Of a stretch of DNA of 64,000 bases, positions 45,947 to 57,879 are shown one piece after another. The stretch is from Macrocystis pyrifera (taxonomy: Eukaryota > Sar > Phaeophyceae > Laminariales > Laminariaceae). How positions within the stretch are numbered: position 1 is the first letter of the stretch; each line of letters opens with the position of its first letter. A program made the translations under genes and the position numbers. A model generated the notes under the pieces. It ran no database searches, was not told the DNA's origin, and was given only the letters and a program-made list of their open reading frames with translations. The stretch covers positions 3,247,924-3,311,923 of the forward strand of contig JASSKH010000017.1 of NCBI GenBank assembly GCA_031763025.1, in the 5' to 3' direction.

Positions 45947-46738
45947 AATTATGTTCGTATTTTGCCACACACAAGCTCGCAGGTACAAATATGTACGAGG
46001 TCGGTGCTGCTGTGTATATACGTATTCATCACAAGTCACACAACGCCAATGATACAGATTTTGTCAAGAGGCTGGTACGTACTACTGCAATAGTACTACT
46101 GCTGCTGTGTAGTGTTTCCTCGGGCGATGTCCGCCTTCGGCCCCCCCCCGTCGCCGCCGCTCTCGTCCGCAAAATATCTAGTCGACTGCTGTCTGTCTAC
46201 TTGGTGTCGTATCATGCGTACGTCATACCAGGTATCATACCAGGCACGTACGTACAACACAAGTACACACTGCTGTAGCTTGGGCGCAATTCTACTATTA
46301 ATAGTCTGCTTGTATAACTCCAGCACTCCACTACCTGCGACCCACACGCTTTTATCAGTGTTTCACCTATGATACGAGTGTTTAAAGGTGAAAGCCGTTG
46401 TCGCACCAACCTCAAGAGGACACACCTCCATTTCTTGGTGGGAACGCCCACACCGCCCTCACCCTGATCCCATTTAGCACCCTCTACCCTCTCTCCTTTT
46501 TTTTTTTCTTTCTTTTCCCCCATCCCCTTTATTATCTGCCCATACGATGGCGCTAGGTCCCTTCTTTATTTTATTTTTTGCGAATAAAAAGGTCAAGATA
46601 TCACTCACCACAGGGGCAGGATCCGAACTCGGGTACCAATGCTGGATGTCGACCGCAAAAGTAAAAAGAACGGTTTAATATGAAGAACACATACCGATGC
46701 TATTAATAGCATCATACACAGCATTTGAAGCTGAACCA

Positions 46739-46858
46739 CTATTACGGGGGACCATAATAAATAGCTGGTAGGACGTACGGTACAGACAAAAACCTACAGT
46801 ATATATATTCCCCTATTTTTTCTAGCAAGTGTTTGGTCCTATTTACTATGGCCCCCCG
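46739..46858 (-). mobile_element. Family A MITE, copy 12
   Basis: Slightly longer centre; abuts a family E palindrome at its right end. Confidence 0.85.
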
Positions 46859-46863
46859 TAAAT

Positions 46864-46964
46864 ATTAGCCCTTTTAGTACCGCAGTCCCGTTTTGGGAAC
46901 AACTTGCATAGATCTGACTGGTTTGTCCCCGAAACGGGACTGCAGTCCTGAAAGGGTTGATAGA
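46864..46964. mobile_element. Family E palindromic MITE
   Basis: Arms CCCTTTTAGTACCGCAGTCC and GGGACTGCAGTCCTGAAAGG. Confidence 0.7.
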
Positions 46965-47488
46965 CTACGCGGTGACCCGTGCTGAAGTATAACCAGCTAC
47001 AGTAGTACTGGTAGCTTTCCCCAGGAGCCGCCGGGGACCGAGAGCGCGAAACGCGACCCGCAGTGGCGTGTGGGTTGCAGGTAGTGCTGCAGTTGTTGTG
47101 GAATTGCAATTCATGGTGCCCGAGTATATACGAGCGCTCACAAGATTTGAGTTGGCAAATAACGACAATGTATTATTTACGTCGCGGTGATTATGTGTTC
47201 ATCGTTTCGTGGTGCACCGGTTCATGTTGCGGCAAAACACTAATATTAATAGTCGTACGTACTCGTACTATCAGTTATCGTATGGTACCTGAAACCTGGT
47301 ATACACGTAAATGTGACGATCGTACACACTAAACTGCTGTGTGAGACGAAATATCTCCTGCGAACGTACGGCTCTGCGACTTTGCTACGACCCATCCGGA
47401 CAAAACTTCCTGTCATCCGTAGATATTGTGCCAAAAAAAAACACTGAAAGGGAGAGGGTTGTTATGGGAGATCAGGAACGGAACCATG

Positions 47489-48232
47489 GGGCTGTTTCCG
47501 ATGCAGATCACGATTTTGAGCTTCAGATTTTGACTCGATCTCATTTTTCAGCTGTGAAGTTCGTAAATCGAATCATTCTTCCTACGAGTATGCGAAAAAA
47601 TCGGATTCATTGTTTTGTGGTGTGGCGCCGCGAAGAGACGCGCCGAGTGCGCTGCGCTGGGTGCAGGACCCGAGCGTCCGAGCCCACGCTGGCTGCCTCT
47701 GGTCTGGCGGCGAAGAAACGTGCCGAGTGCGCTCGAGCCAGCCTGTCTTGGTTTTTTGTTTTGTTTTTTGACACAATGAAGCATCCGAGCCCAGCATGCT
47801 GACTGGCTGACTGCTGCTGATGATGCTGCTGTAGTCTACGAGTACGTCTCTACGGAGAGGTGCGCGCCGAGTGCGCTTCTCTTGGCCTCTTCTCGTAGGC
47901 CCGAGCCCGCCCCAGCCCAGTATAGTCTGGCCACGGAGGGGCGCGCCGATCGCCGACTGCGCGTCGGGCGCGAAGTAACGTCGCTATACAGCTGTGTCAC
48001 CATCCAAACTCGTCGATCGTTCTATGGGCCATTCCATTTTTGAATTTGAAAATCCGATGGCACAAGTCGTCGGATTCTGGGCCAAAATCTGACGACTTGG
48101 GTCATGGGATTCTCAAATCGAAACAAATGCTGTCCGATTTTGCACATTCGGACTGCTTAAGCAGATGCTTTCGATTCTGGGATTGAAAAATACAAATCTG
48201 AAGCTCGAAATCGAACCGCATAGGAAACAGCC
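47489..48232 (-). mobile_element. Family G element, copy 2 (inverted)
   Basis: Same internal order read on the other strand: GCCGAGTGCGCT blocks, CCATCCAAACTCGTCGATCG, CAAGTCGTCGGATTCTGGGC, and the end CGAACCGCATAGGAAACAGC. Confidence 0.75.
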
Positions 48233-48247
48233 AGAATGCTTTTATCA

Positions 48248-48412
48248 AAAACCAGGTGGTGCAGTACGTGCAGCAGTACCGGGTACAGAAGTACAGTTGT
48301 AGTGGTACCTCTATAGTGCCTGTGGTATCACTTGGCACATACATATGACAGCAGTAGTGTGCCGGGTGGTGCCGGTTGCCGACTGGCGCATACGGGCACT
48401 ATAGAGGGACAA
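48248..48412. repeat. Family F GGCACTATA repeat, copy 1
   Basis: Begins near TGTAGTGGTACCTCTATAGT and ends TACGGGCACTATAGAGGGAC, so the ends are inverted repeats. Confidence 0.65.
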
Positions 48413-48584
48413 ATATTACTGAACCGGCCCTCTCATGAAAATCTGGGATGCGGGCCCTATTAATAGCCTAGACTTGATTGTTTACGAAAAATTGTGTTCC
48501 GGACTAACTTCAATACAACCGCTCCCGAGTTTCTTATTCTCCCTGAAACTTAAGGCCGAGTTTCTTTTGGGGCCATTTACTATT

Positions 48585-48785
48585 ATAGCTCAGTCCGTAG
48601 TGTGTACAACAGTGGTGGTCCCTCTATGGTGCCGGTTACCCGCTACAGTGCCGGTGAGGTCGCTTGGCACAGATGGGATTCACCAGTGTGGCAGTGCCGT
48701 GTGGCGAGTAGTGCCGATTGCGGCTATATATAGTGCCGGTACTGTTGGCTGGCGCATACCGGCACTATAGAGATACCACTACTGC
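48585..48785. repeat. Family F, copy 2
   Basis: Complete: GTGGTGGTCCCTCTATGGTG through the CACAGATGGGATTCACCAGT module to CACTATAGAGATACCACTAC. Confidence 0.7.
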
Positions 48786-48835
48786 GGTAACTGGCGTCAT
48801 TCTAAAGGAAAATGTAAGGGTGTTTTAGGTACAGC

Positions 48836-49395
48836 AGTGGGGTACCCGACTTGAGGGACCCTCGGAACAAGCCAAAAATGTCACTCTTATCTCCGCACCG
48901 CTCGTCTCCCTGTTTGAGAGCGATTTGTTCTTATCTCGGGGTAAGAACACTCTCTCTTGAGTCGGAGAATATTTCCGCCCGAAAAGCTCTTGATGCAGAA
49001 AGATAGGGACAAAACCCTTATCATCCATTGCGTATTCAAGTTGAAAAGTTCGTTGAAGTGGATTCCTGCGCCCTCGTACGGCTGCATGAGGCATGCGTGG
49101 GTCACGATTGTATTACATCGAGTTGACCTGCGTTAGATAGCGGGAGCAATGTTAGTAAAACAAACGCCCCGTCCGCTCACACGCCAGCACGTCAGATTCC
49201 ATACCGATCCGAAACTTACTTTACTTGTGCGATCTCAGGTGCAGGCTCCCATCAGTAGAACGACACTGCTGTACCATTTCCGTGCCAAGCAAGAAATCGC
49301 TCTTATCTGTACTATTTCCGTGCCAAGCAAAACAGAACGCCCTCAACTCCGTATTCTCTCAAGTGGGCAGCTCTGAAGTCGGGTACCCCACCGTT
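48836..49395. mobile_element. Possible ~560-bp inverted-repeat element
   Basis: Ends CAGTGGGGTACCCGACTTGA and CTGAAGTCGGGTACCCCACC are inverted copies. The interior has two mutually overlapping minus-strand frames, neither recognisable. Confidence 0.45.
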
Positions 49396-49739
49396 ATAAC
49401 GTGACGGCTGAAACGGTCGTTACATTTTCGTCTATAATAGAGTGGTGTTTTCATACTCGTACTGCTGTATACGAAGTAGATTACCGCTTGTGAGATAATG
49501 TTCTTGGTTCTATTCGTTCATGCTTTGGGTTTGGAAATTATACCTTGTTCTGGCAGCAGGGTGCCATTGTTTGGTTAATCGCGTGACATCAATGGGTACC
49601 TATGATATGAGTGACAACATCAAGTGGGAACATTCTGCGTACGCGCAGCACGAGACGTGCTCGCGTGTTGGCAGATGATTGCAGATGATTTGACACAACA
49701 CGCGAATAGGCGGTGCTGCTGCTGTTGCCGTACTGCCAG

Positions 49740-49935
49740 CAGTTGCTGAACTACAGCAGTAGTGCCCGTTGCTGCTATAGTGCCGGTATGTATGCGCCAG
49801 CCAACGGTACCGGCACTATACGTAGCAGCAACCGGCACCGTATACTCCGCACGCTATGTACCACACTGGTGAATCTCATCTGTGCCAAGCGATCTCAGAC
49901 ACTATAACGGCAACCGGCACCGCCTATATTATATA
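49740..49935. repeat. Family F, copy 3
   Basis: Contains ACTCCGCACGCTATGTACCA then CACTGGTGAATC uninterrupted: the empty-site counterpart of the A element at 51.4 kb. Confidence 0.7.
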
Positions 49936-50600
49936 CTACAATAGTGCCGCGCTCGACACTGAGCACGGTTTCTACATCCGAATTTCTGACGGAGCGCCTC
50001 CTAGAAGTGTCAGCCGTACGTTCTTACCAGGTCATTTCTCATCTTGTTACTAATATCTTATGGTGCTGTATGCCTGGTATTTCATTGGTCATGTTTTACC
50101 TGCAGCAGCAGGCACCTGGTACCGGTATAGTATGAAAGTAGATGCTTGGTTCGAATCCCAGCTGTATGCGGGGTTAGCACTTGGTTAGAACTTGTAATCC
50201 AAACGCGCATGTTACGACAGCAGCAGCAGTATATCAATGCACCATGAAGTTCTGACGTGCACCTACGTAATGTACCACCTACGTAATGTACCACCGCGGT
50301 ATTAATGAGTAGCGTTGATAGCACTATACACTCCGGTATTCCCGAGACGTTACCGCAGCGGCAGGCAGCAGCCCTTTTTTTAGACTTGTTCTTTGTGTTC
50401 ATGTTGTGAAAGAAGCGAGAGGATGGGGGAAAATTTCACGCACGTGCATGGCTCTTCAGATTTGCACGTAACTTCAAATGTATTCCAGCAGGAGTTGCTA
50501 TAGATACGTATGGCCGACATGGTAACAAATGGGATCAGGGTGCGAGGTGGACCTTCGGCGGCTATTGTAGTTCTGCACCACTAAGTGGGAGCAGGGTGCC

Positions 50601-50702
50601 TATTACGGGGGACCAGGAACAAATATTGTTATTAAAAATAGGTAAAACATACAGGTTTTAGTGTGTACCGTAGGTCCTATTTAATATGGTCCCCCCTAAT
50701 AG
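50601..50702 (+). mobile_element. Family A MITE, copy 13
   Basis: Left arm has lost the TAGTAAATAG block (GGGGGACCAGGAACAAATATTG). Confidence 0.8.
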
Positions 50703-51063
50703 TGGGATGGTCCCACCGCGGGGTCAAAGTACCCAACGGGAACAGGGTGCCGGGTGGTGTAACAAACACGTGCAAATCTGAGAACCTTGCACACGTACGT
50801 GCAGTTTCTCCGCTGGTGGAAAAAAGCATAACGACAGCGGCGGACGTAAAGTCAACGCCAACAAACTGAGTGTATCGAAGAGCCGTGTCATCATGGGTGT
50901 GTGCCTAACAGCACTTTTGGACGAGAGTATATTTCGGACTGACGGAGCCCTTTCTTTTCTGTCTGAGGTGTACGATTTGTTACTATTGATACTACAGCCT
51001 GTTACAGCAGTGCCACTACTGTCAACGGAAAATAGAATGAACAATTGGTCTTGGTATTAATGT

Positions 51064-51266
51064 CTAAACGATAATTATATTTCCGCCCAGAGTTGTATGT
51101 GCGTACGTATTGCTTTTCCGTCTTGACTTTTCCTTCCTCCGGAGGCAATATTCGTCCGCTCCAGAGTTATTGGAGACCGTCCTGCGACCACATACTGCTT
51201 CGTGGCGATGAGTTAATGCGAGAATAAGAACAGCAACAGCAATAACGGAGGAATTACCCAATGTTG
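51064..51266 (-). CDS. C-terminal exon of a single-pass membrane protein
   Basis: After GATGTTCCAG it encodes TLGNSSVIAVAVLILALTHR, a transmembrane segment, then a basic cytoplasmic-type tail (CLRRKEKSRRKSN) ending GGNIIIV and TAG. It enters in phase 1, so upstream exons are expected beyond the F-repeat block at 51.3 kb. Family unknown. Confidence 0.35.
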
Positions 51267-51299
51267 CTGGAACATCCTTCGTGTTGTACGATTTTCGAT

Positions 51300-51580
51300 G
51301 TACAGTATAGTGCCGATCTCCCGTAAAGTGCAGGTATGCGGCAGCCCAACAAACATGGCACTCTACATAGCGGCAACCGGCACTACTCCGCGCACTATTA
51401 CGGGGGACCATAGTAAATAGGACCTACGGTATGCACAAAAACCTATATATTTACCTATTTTTACTGACAATATTGGGTCCTATTTACTATGGTCCCCCGT
51501 AGTAACACACTGGTGAATCCCGTCTGCGCCAAGCGATTCCACAGGCACTATAGTGGGCAACCGGCACTAAATAGGGACCA
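51300..51580. repeat. Family F, copy 4, split by a family A element
   Basis: Left part 51300-51395 and right part 51506-51580 (CACACTGGTGAATCCCGTCT) resume the F sequence on either side of family A copy 14. Confidence 0.7.
51396..51505 (-). mobile_element. Family A MITE, copy 14, inserted in an F element
   Basis: Intact. The flanks (ACTCCGCGCACTA and ACACACTGGTGAATC) are continuous in a related F copy at about 49848-49875, which lacks the insertion. Confidence 0.9.
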
Positions 51581-51775
51581 CTATCTGTATACCGAGTCCA
51601 TGGCATCGCCTATCGGGTTGCACTTCCTTTCCTCTCATGCATGGTCAAGCGTTTGGGTGGAGAATGGAACTCCTCAAGCGAGGAGCGTCCGAAAATACCA
51701 CACCGGGTGATCAGTTTTTTTTTTTCCAGCCCCAAATGTTTTCACCGGGGGTGTGGTATAGTATACACCGTCGTA

Positions 51776-51886
51776 CTATTGCGGGGGTCCATAGTTATTA
51801 GGACCTATGGTATACGTAAAAACCCATATAATTACCTATTTTTACTGACAATATTTGGTCCTATTTACTATGGACCCCCGTAATAC
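51776..51886 (-). mobile_element. Family A MITE, copy 15
   Basis: GTCCATAGTTA subtype on the left, TATGGACCCCCGTAA on the right. Confidence 0.85.
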
Positions 51887-51889
51887 GGT

Positions 51890-53270
51890 ATTGCAGTAGG
51901 TGCGCCACTACTATCCTGGGGTGCATCCATGTAGATATAAGGATATTTTGTATGTTAATACTGAATACAACCGGCCCTTACATTGAGGTATTCATACCTA
52001 CTATTAATACTTGTAGGTTCCCCTTCGGGACGTAGTTGGCTTGAACTCCTGAGGCTGTCGCAAGGTGTCGCGAGCTGAAATGGGAGAACACAGCAGGCGC
52101 CCCGTTCCCAGCCTACTCGTACGTTTTACCACCGGGCAAGAACAAAGACCGTAACGAAGCTCTTCGGAGAGCTGAAGAAGAAATAAGTGAGCCGCCGGGC
52201 AAATAACACCCGACCAGCCCCGAACGAGTTTGTAGTTGCAGTAGTTATTCATGACGTTCGCAGGCGCCATTGAAACCGACGGGATCCTGATTATTCAAGC
52301 TGTGACTGGAAATTTTGCCTTTTTCACACATGCTAAAATGGAAGCAACTACTGTAAATAAGGGCCGTTGTTGTCGAAGAGCTTCTTCTTTTTCCCCTCTA
52401 AAATATGGAGTTTTTTCTTGAGTGAATGTTGTTTTGGAACTTCTGGAAAAAAGAGCTCTCGGATAAACAACGGCCCTGATGACGACTGTTTATTTCCACA
52501 AAAAGTGTGTGTGCTGTCTGTTCTTAGGGTCATTCTTATCAGAGAGTTTTTTCCCCATTATTTCCATATTTTTTTCGCGCTATTTTTTTTTATCTTCCAG
52601 ATTTTCCCGATTTTTTTTTCCAAATATGTGAAATTTAACAAACACGATTTTTTAGCTTGTGGAGAATTGCACGAACAGTGACAGAACACCTCCGTATCTT
52701 GATACATATCTCCAATCATTTCCAAACTTTGGAAATTCTGGAAAAAAAAGCTCTCCGATAAGAATGAACCTTAACCCTGTGGGAGGCTTGAGGGGGGGGG
52801 AAGTTGACGGTGCGAAAAGTGAAGGTGACGATCACAGCAAAGGTCACTGCGCGTTTTGGGATATTGTATGCACAAATTGGTGTCCTACTGCTGTACGGTA
52901 ACTAGACACGGGCGCAGCAAGCAACACGATCTTTCCTGCCTTCGCTGCTTTTGGCCGCTATGAATATGTCGTCTGTTGCAAGTTATTGGCCAACGCCAAA
53001 GTTATATCCTCGTTTTGGTCGCTAGCTGCATCATTCGACGTGAGTCTTACTCGGCAAATACTCGAGATAAGTAGATAGCACTGACTGTTGATGATAATCC
53101 ATGTGAGTCGACGAGCGAAGAAAGTGCAGACGCTACATCGTCTGTTGTGAGTTAGTGACAGCACCAAAGTGATATATCCTCGTTTGATCGCTAGCTACGT
53201 CGTCGTATTCGACGGTAGTCTTACTCGGCAGAGACTTGAGATACGTATGTATATATAGCACTGACTGTTG
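51890..53270. other. AT-rich, no gene recognised
   Basis: Contains two similar segments around 52375-52475 and 52725-52770 (TTCTGGAAAAAA.AGCTCTC.GATAA) and a duplicated block near 52960-53110 and 53145-53280, but no supported frame. Confidence 0.5.
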
Positions 53271-53275
53271 ATGAT

Positions 53276-53385
53276 GTTACGGGGGGGGCATAGTAAATAG
53301 GACCAAATATTGTTAGTAAAAATTGCAAAACATACAGGTTTTTGTTTGTACCGCAAGTCCTATTTAATGTGGCCCCCCGTAATAG
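53276..53385 (+). mobile_element. Family A MITE, copy 16
   Basis: Left G-run extended to eight. The element interrupts a local duplication: CCATGTGAGTCGACGAGCGAAGAA occurs at 53099 and again just after the element at 53388. Confidence 0.85.
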
Positions 53386-54050
53386 TCCATGTGAGTCGAC
53401 GAGCGAAGAATGAAAGTGTAGACGCTTTGACGTGATGACCCCAGCGCGCGACCAAAGCAATGGAGGATATTAACAACCAAGAAAAGACGAGTTGCCGTTG
53501 CCGGGGTGGGTATCCCTTTGCTTTTCTCAGCCTCCGATTTATGAGTCACGACGGGAGAAGGGCAGAATGATGAATCTACGAGTACGTAGAGCCAAAGGAG
53601 GAGTGGCAACATCAACAACAACAACAACAACAACAAGGAGATATCAACACCTGAGATGTAGTTGGAGAACTCTGGTATATATTTTCATGTTTTGTCTGTT
53701 TGTTCGACTGCTGCTTTCGACTGTCGACCGTGGATTATTTTTTGGGGGAATTGCTTGCTATAATATGATCATGATGGACAGAGATCTGGTGGTAGATTTG
53801 TGGTGCGCGTAAACGGCGGGGGGGAAAAAAACCTTCCAGTTGTTGTGTGTACGTGAGCTGGCTTTATTTTTCGTCGACTAATGATGTCACGCTTTCTTGA
53901 AATAACAAATCGAGCCAATCAAACGTGGTTTTGTCGGCGCCCCCCCCCCCGGCCCCGCCACCGGGTACCTACTTTTTTTGTTGTTGTTTTTTTTTTGTCA
54001 TCCCGTTTATTGTCCTCGCCCTTCTTCGCTCTCCCACTCCTGTTATTAAT

Positions 54051-54160
54051 ATTTACGGGGGACCATAGCAAATAGGACCAACTATTGTTAGTAAAAATAG
54101 GTGAATATATAGGTTTTTGTGTGTACCGTAGGTCCTATTTACGATGGTCCCCCGTAGTAG
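54051..54160 (+). mobile_element. Family A MITE, copy 17
   Basis: Flanked by TATTAATATT and TAGTAGTATTAATAG; first of four copies within 1.2 kb. Confidence 0.85.
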
Positions 54161-54471
54161 TATTAATAGTCGTAACTCAGATCCGGGGTCACGCAGCAGG
54201 CTGTCCTCTTTCTCCCCCCTCCCACGGCCCGTGCCCTTCGCTTTTATCGCGAGAAGACTTGCTTCCTTCCCTCGTCGACTCGCGTCATTGCAACGTTTAT
54301 TTTTCTACCCCGTGACTGCATTGTAGCACAACAACATTCTCTCGAAGGACGCCACAAAGGAGTGCCGACTGGACTGGTATGCACGACGTTTATTTATGGT
54401 GTCAGTACCGCAGAGGGAGCGTTGAGTTCGCACAGCAGTGTACTTCTCTCCGTACTGCATACCAATGTATT

Positions 54472-54580
54472 ATTACGGGGGACCATAGTAAATAGGACCA
54501 AATAGTATGAGTAAACATGGGGAAATATAAAGGTTTTTGTGTCTACCGTAGGTCCTATTTACTATGGCCCCCCGTAAATA
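54472..54580 (+). mobile_element. Family A MITE, copy 18
   Basis: Complete, with TATTA flank. Confidence 0.85.
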
Positions 54581-54747
54581 GTAGTATCTCCGTGGCGTAG
54601 TTTTGTGACCACATAACTTGTATCTCTCTACTGCTGTAGGATTGGAGATAATCGGCACGGACACGGGTTGTGCTGGATTTCTATGGGTAGAAAGAACGGT
54701 TTAATGTGAAGATCACACACAGGGAGGGGTGCGATTGTTTTTTGTTG

Positions 54748-54838
54748 TTACGGGGGACCATATTAAATAGGACCTACGGTACACACAAAAATACATATAT
54801 TTCGCTGTTTTTACTAATAATATTTGGTCCTATTTTTT
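54748..54838 (-). mobile_element. Family A MITE, copy 19 (3' truncated)
   Basis: Loses its right terminus after TTTGGTCCTATTT, so it cannot fold end to end. Confidence 0.8.
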
Positions 54839-55096
54839 CTGTCTCGACAACGGTATTTCTAAGGGTGCTTGCTTATAAAGTCGAACACTGCTTGTTTTGT
54901 TTTGTTTTTTGTTCGCGGAAGGCTCTCTCTCGACCACGCTGTTTCCGAAAACACCTTCCCGTTCGGTGCAGGGTATCGGTAACCTTAGCCTACCCGTCCT
55001 GAACGAATCGAGCTCTGAAAACCGATCGCACGCACCCCTGTTCGATTTTGACGCTCTTTAAAGTAGTCGGAGTATGTACCAAGTATAGCAATATAG

Positions 55097-55197
55097 TATT
55101 ACGGGGGACCATAGTAAATAGGACCATATAATCGTGAAATATATTGTTTTTTTGTGTGTGTCGTAGGTCCTATTTACTATGGTCCCCCGTAATAGTG
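55097..55197 (+). mobile_element. Family A MITE, copy 20
   Basis: Short centre (the TATTGTTAGTAAAAATAGG block is deleted); both terminal arms intact. Confidence 0.85.
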
Positions 55198-55878
55198 TAA
55201 GGTTATAAAAAGAAGTGACCAAAGTGCGAGAGCGCGAGTTGGCTACGTTCGATGCAAACCGACGAGCAGTGGGAAGGCCGAATGAGAACCCCTGTGCGCG
55301 ATATATATATGGAGGTATGTATGTACGGGGGGGGGGAGGGGCGGGTGGGGGGGGGGAGGGTACCGCTGTGACCACGGCTTGTTCAGAAGGCCGCCGGGAG
55401 TGAAACCTTTTACGAGTGGAGTGGGAAAGCGAAAGCGAACGCCCCCCCCCCGCTAGCCAAAAAGGCCGAAGATGGAAATAAAAATACAAAATATGATATT
55501 AATAATAACAATAATAATAACAACGAAATACACATCAAGTATAGTAGTATTAATAGCAATCATGATGATACTGCTGTAGTCACGATTATCATAAAAAAAT
55601 AAATAATAATACCAGGTATTAATAAGTTGAAACACGAGATGACACCGTCCGTGGCGTACATATTCTTCCTGCACCACGAGTATGTACGCACATACATTGC
55701 TACTTGCGTTTTTCGTATCTCACTGCTCAGCACGAAACATGACGCACTATACGTACATGTACTAAGCGCATAATATATACAACAATTTCTACCCGCTTTT
55801 TTTTTTTTTTTTTTTTCTTCGCGTTTCACCGCTCTCAGCGCGAAACATTTTTTTTAACCCTTGCTCGCTTTTTTGCAG

Positions 55879-56026
55879 CGGGCTGCCCAAGGGGAAGAAG
55901 AAAACGTCTGCCGCGAAGCCTCGGCCAACAGCGATAGGAAACCCCAAAAAAAGGCCGCCCGCGAAAAAGAAGAGAACATCGTACGACCAGATCAAGGCGC
56001 AGCTGGCCGTGATCAACCAAATCAAG
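55879..56026 (+). CDS. Lysine-rich exon of an unrecognised plus-strand gene
   Basis: Acceptor after CGCTTTTTTGCAG and donor AAG|GTGCGA. The chosen frame gives GLPKGKKKTSAAKPRP, GNPKKRPPAKKKRTSYDQ and IKAQLAVINQIK: a basic, nuclear-type segment running into a helix. A second frame (AAQGEEENVCREA...) is also open, so frame choice rests on codon use and the donor. Confidence 0.4.
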
Positions 56027-56576
56027 GTGCGAGTACGTACGGTTTGAGCCCGCAAGACAGCAGTTGAACAAACAGCCCCCCTGCTCCCGAACCTTGGAGG
56101 AATCATCAAAATGCGTTGTAGTTCGGATTCGCGTGGCGAGCTGTTGAGATTGTGGCAGGTTTAGATTTCGACGTTGCTGAGCACAGGCTTGGGAGGCGTT
56201 TTTTTTTGTTGTGCTTTTCCCCTCTCGGCATGATGTGTTGGGCAGAATGTGGGCGCATCCAAGGCGCACATGAAAAAAACCCCGACACGCCACTGTCGTT
56301 TTCGGAGACCCAGACAAGCGGGGGTATACTAGAACCAAGTAGATAAATATTTTTGCCTTTTCGTGAAATTTCGTCCAGAAATCCCACCCCCACTGATTTG
56401 TTTTCCGTTGTAGCCTTTTTTAGGGGGGGCGTGTGGTGTGTCATTTTTTTTTTTTTTTCTATTTTTTTGCCGTGCGCCCCTGGCCCAGCATTGATAATCG
56501 TTGTGTGAGAAGGTTTGCTTTCGGGATATAAATATATATATCAGCAGACTTGTGGACTAAAAGGTACTGCTGTATA

Positions 56577-56603
56577 CCCCCCCCCCCCCCCCCCCCCCCC
56601 CCC
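56577..56603 (+). repeat. Poly-C tract (about 26)
   Basis: Uninterrupted C-run not next to a recognised repeat copy. Confidence 0.9.
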
Positions 56604-57128
56604 GGTTCGTCGGGAGGTTAAGAGATATCAATGCGCTTCAAAGCGAATTATCCAGCCTGCGCTGTGGTCTGAAATGAAACAAGCAGCAAAGTAAACGATG
56701 CCAAAGTATGATGTGTGCTAATTGTACCTACTCCTGTGAGCCTCAACCTTGTTTTGATTTTTTGCGCGACCTGTTGCGACGGCACGACGCTTTTTTTCGT
56801 CGCTGCCGTACTCCTGCTCCAATTTAAGTCCGAGCTCCTCTCCAGCCCGAAATGTCACGACGCGTACGTAATGTGGACATAATCTGTAACATGCGGGATG
56901 TGCGGACCTTTCGAGTTGTGGAGTGGCAATATCCGCAAGAGTCAGCGATAAAATGTTTCACACATTAAAATAGACAGATCGCGATGGGCGCGATCTTCGT
57001 ACTGGTAGTAGATCATTGAGATCCCTTTATTTGCTACTGCTGCCCTTAACGCATACCGCTTCTGCTCGGAAAAAATTGCACACGCCACTGGTGTCGTATG
57101 TAAGCCACCTCCCCCCTCTTTTTTTGTA

Positions 57129-57243
57129 CTATTACGGGAGAACATAGCAAATAGGACCTACGGTACTCACAAACACCTATATATTTCCCTATTTTTACTA
57201 TTAATAATGACATTTGGTCCTATTTACTATGGTCCCCCGTAGT
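57129..57243 (-). mobile_element. Family A MITE, copy 21
   Basis: Carries an inserted ATTAATAATG near the centre; left arm has a G-to-A change (GGGAGAACATAG). Confidence 0.85.
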
Positions 57244-57252
57244 ACTAAATTG

Positions 57253-57412
57253 CTGTACTGGCCGAATCAACCTCGAGTCTTGCCAAGCACGGGCCCAATC
57301 AAGCTAGAGCCTCACCAAGCACAACATCCGAGCACTGATCAGTAGCATAGATAAGAGTTCGGGTTATAGTTAGGGTTCGGGTCGGTGGGTCGGCTTTAGG
57401 CGCCAAGCATAG
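57253..57412 (+). repeat. Family H repeat, copy 2
   Basis: GGCCGAATCAACCTCGAGTC, GAGCACTGATCAGTAGCATA, then a decayed GGGTTC array and GGGTCGGCTTTAGGCGCC. Confidence 0.6.
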
Positions 57413-57550
57413 CAGTAGTGCAGTATTAGCAGTACAAACTAAAGGGTGGCACGTGGCTTATATCTGCGCCACTATTTATTGTGACACATTCTTTTTCGCT
57501 GCTGCTGCTGTATATGTGCATGGTGTATATATGTAGTCGTGAGCCGATTG

Positions 57551-57874
57551 ATGCCTCTGACCGGACCGAATGCGCCCCTCGCGTTGACGAAAAACAAAAA
57601 GCAGGAACGGTTGAAAGGGATCGTCGAGAAATTCGACACGGTCTACCCGGAAGGGGTGGACTTCACGCCCACCGCCAACTACGGCTACGTGTGAGCGGCC
57701 AAGGTGAGCTCGTCGCAAAACCCGAGAAACTCGTTGGCGCAGGCTCTCGCTCTCGAGGGCGCGCGTGTTCCCACCGTCCAGCGCTGCCACATCGTTCTAG
57801 CTCTAGCCCTGTGCGACCAGAAGGCATATGCCTTCAAGAGGGAAGGAATGTCCAGAAAAGGAAAATATTATTAG
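57551..57874 (+). CDS. Small basic protein or terminal exons, two exons
   Basis: From ATG at 57551: MPLTGPNAPLALTKNKKQ, EKFDTVYPEGVDFTP, TANYGY, then an in-frame GTG TGA. Splicing out 57689-57742 (GTGTGAGC...TTGGCGCAG) keeps phase and continues ALALEGARVPTVQRCHIVLA to RKGKYY and TAG at 57872. Without that short intron the protein ends at the TGA 47 residues in. A longer open frame on the same strand (57481-58149) is less protein-like. It could be the 3' part of the gene with the 55879 exon, but the entry phase does not fit directly. Confidence 0.4.
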
Positions 57875-57879
57875 GGATC

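Noticed and set aside
50080..50175. GGTTCGAATCCC, like a tRNA T-arm
   Set aside because: No matching acceptor stem, D-arm or anticodon arm at the right spacing.
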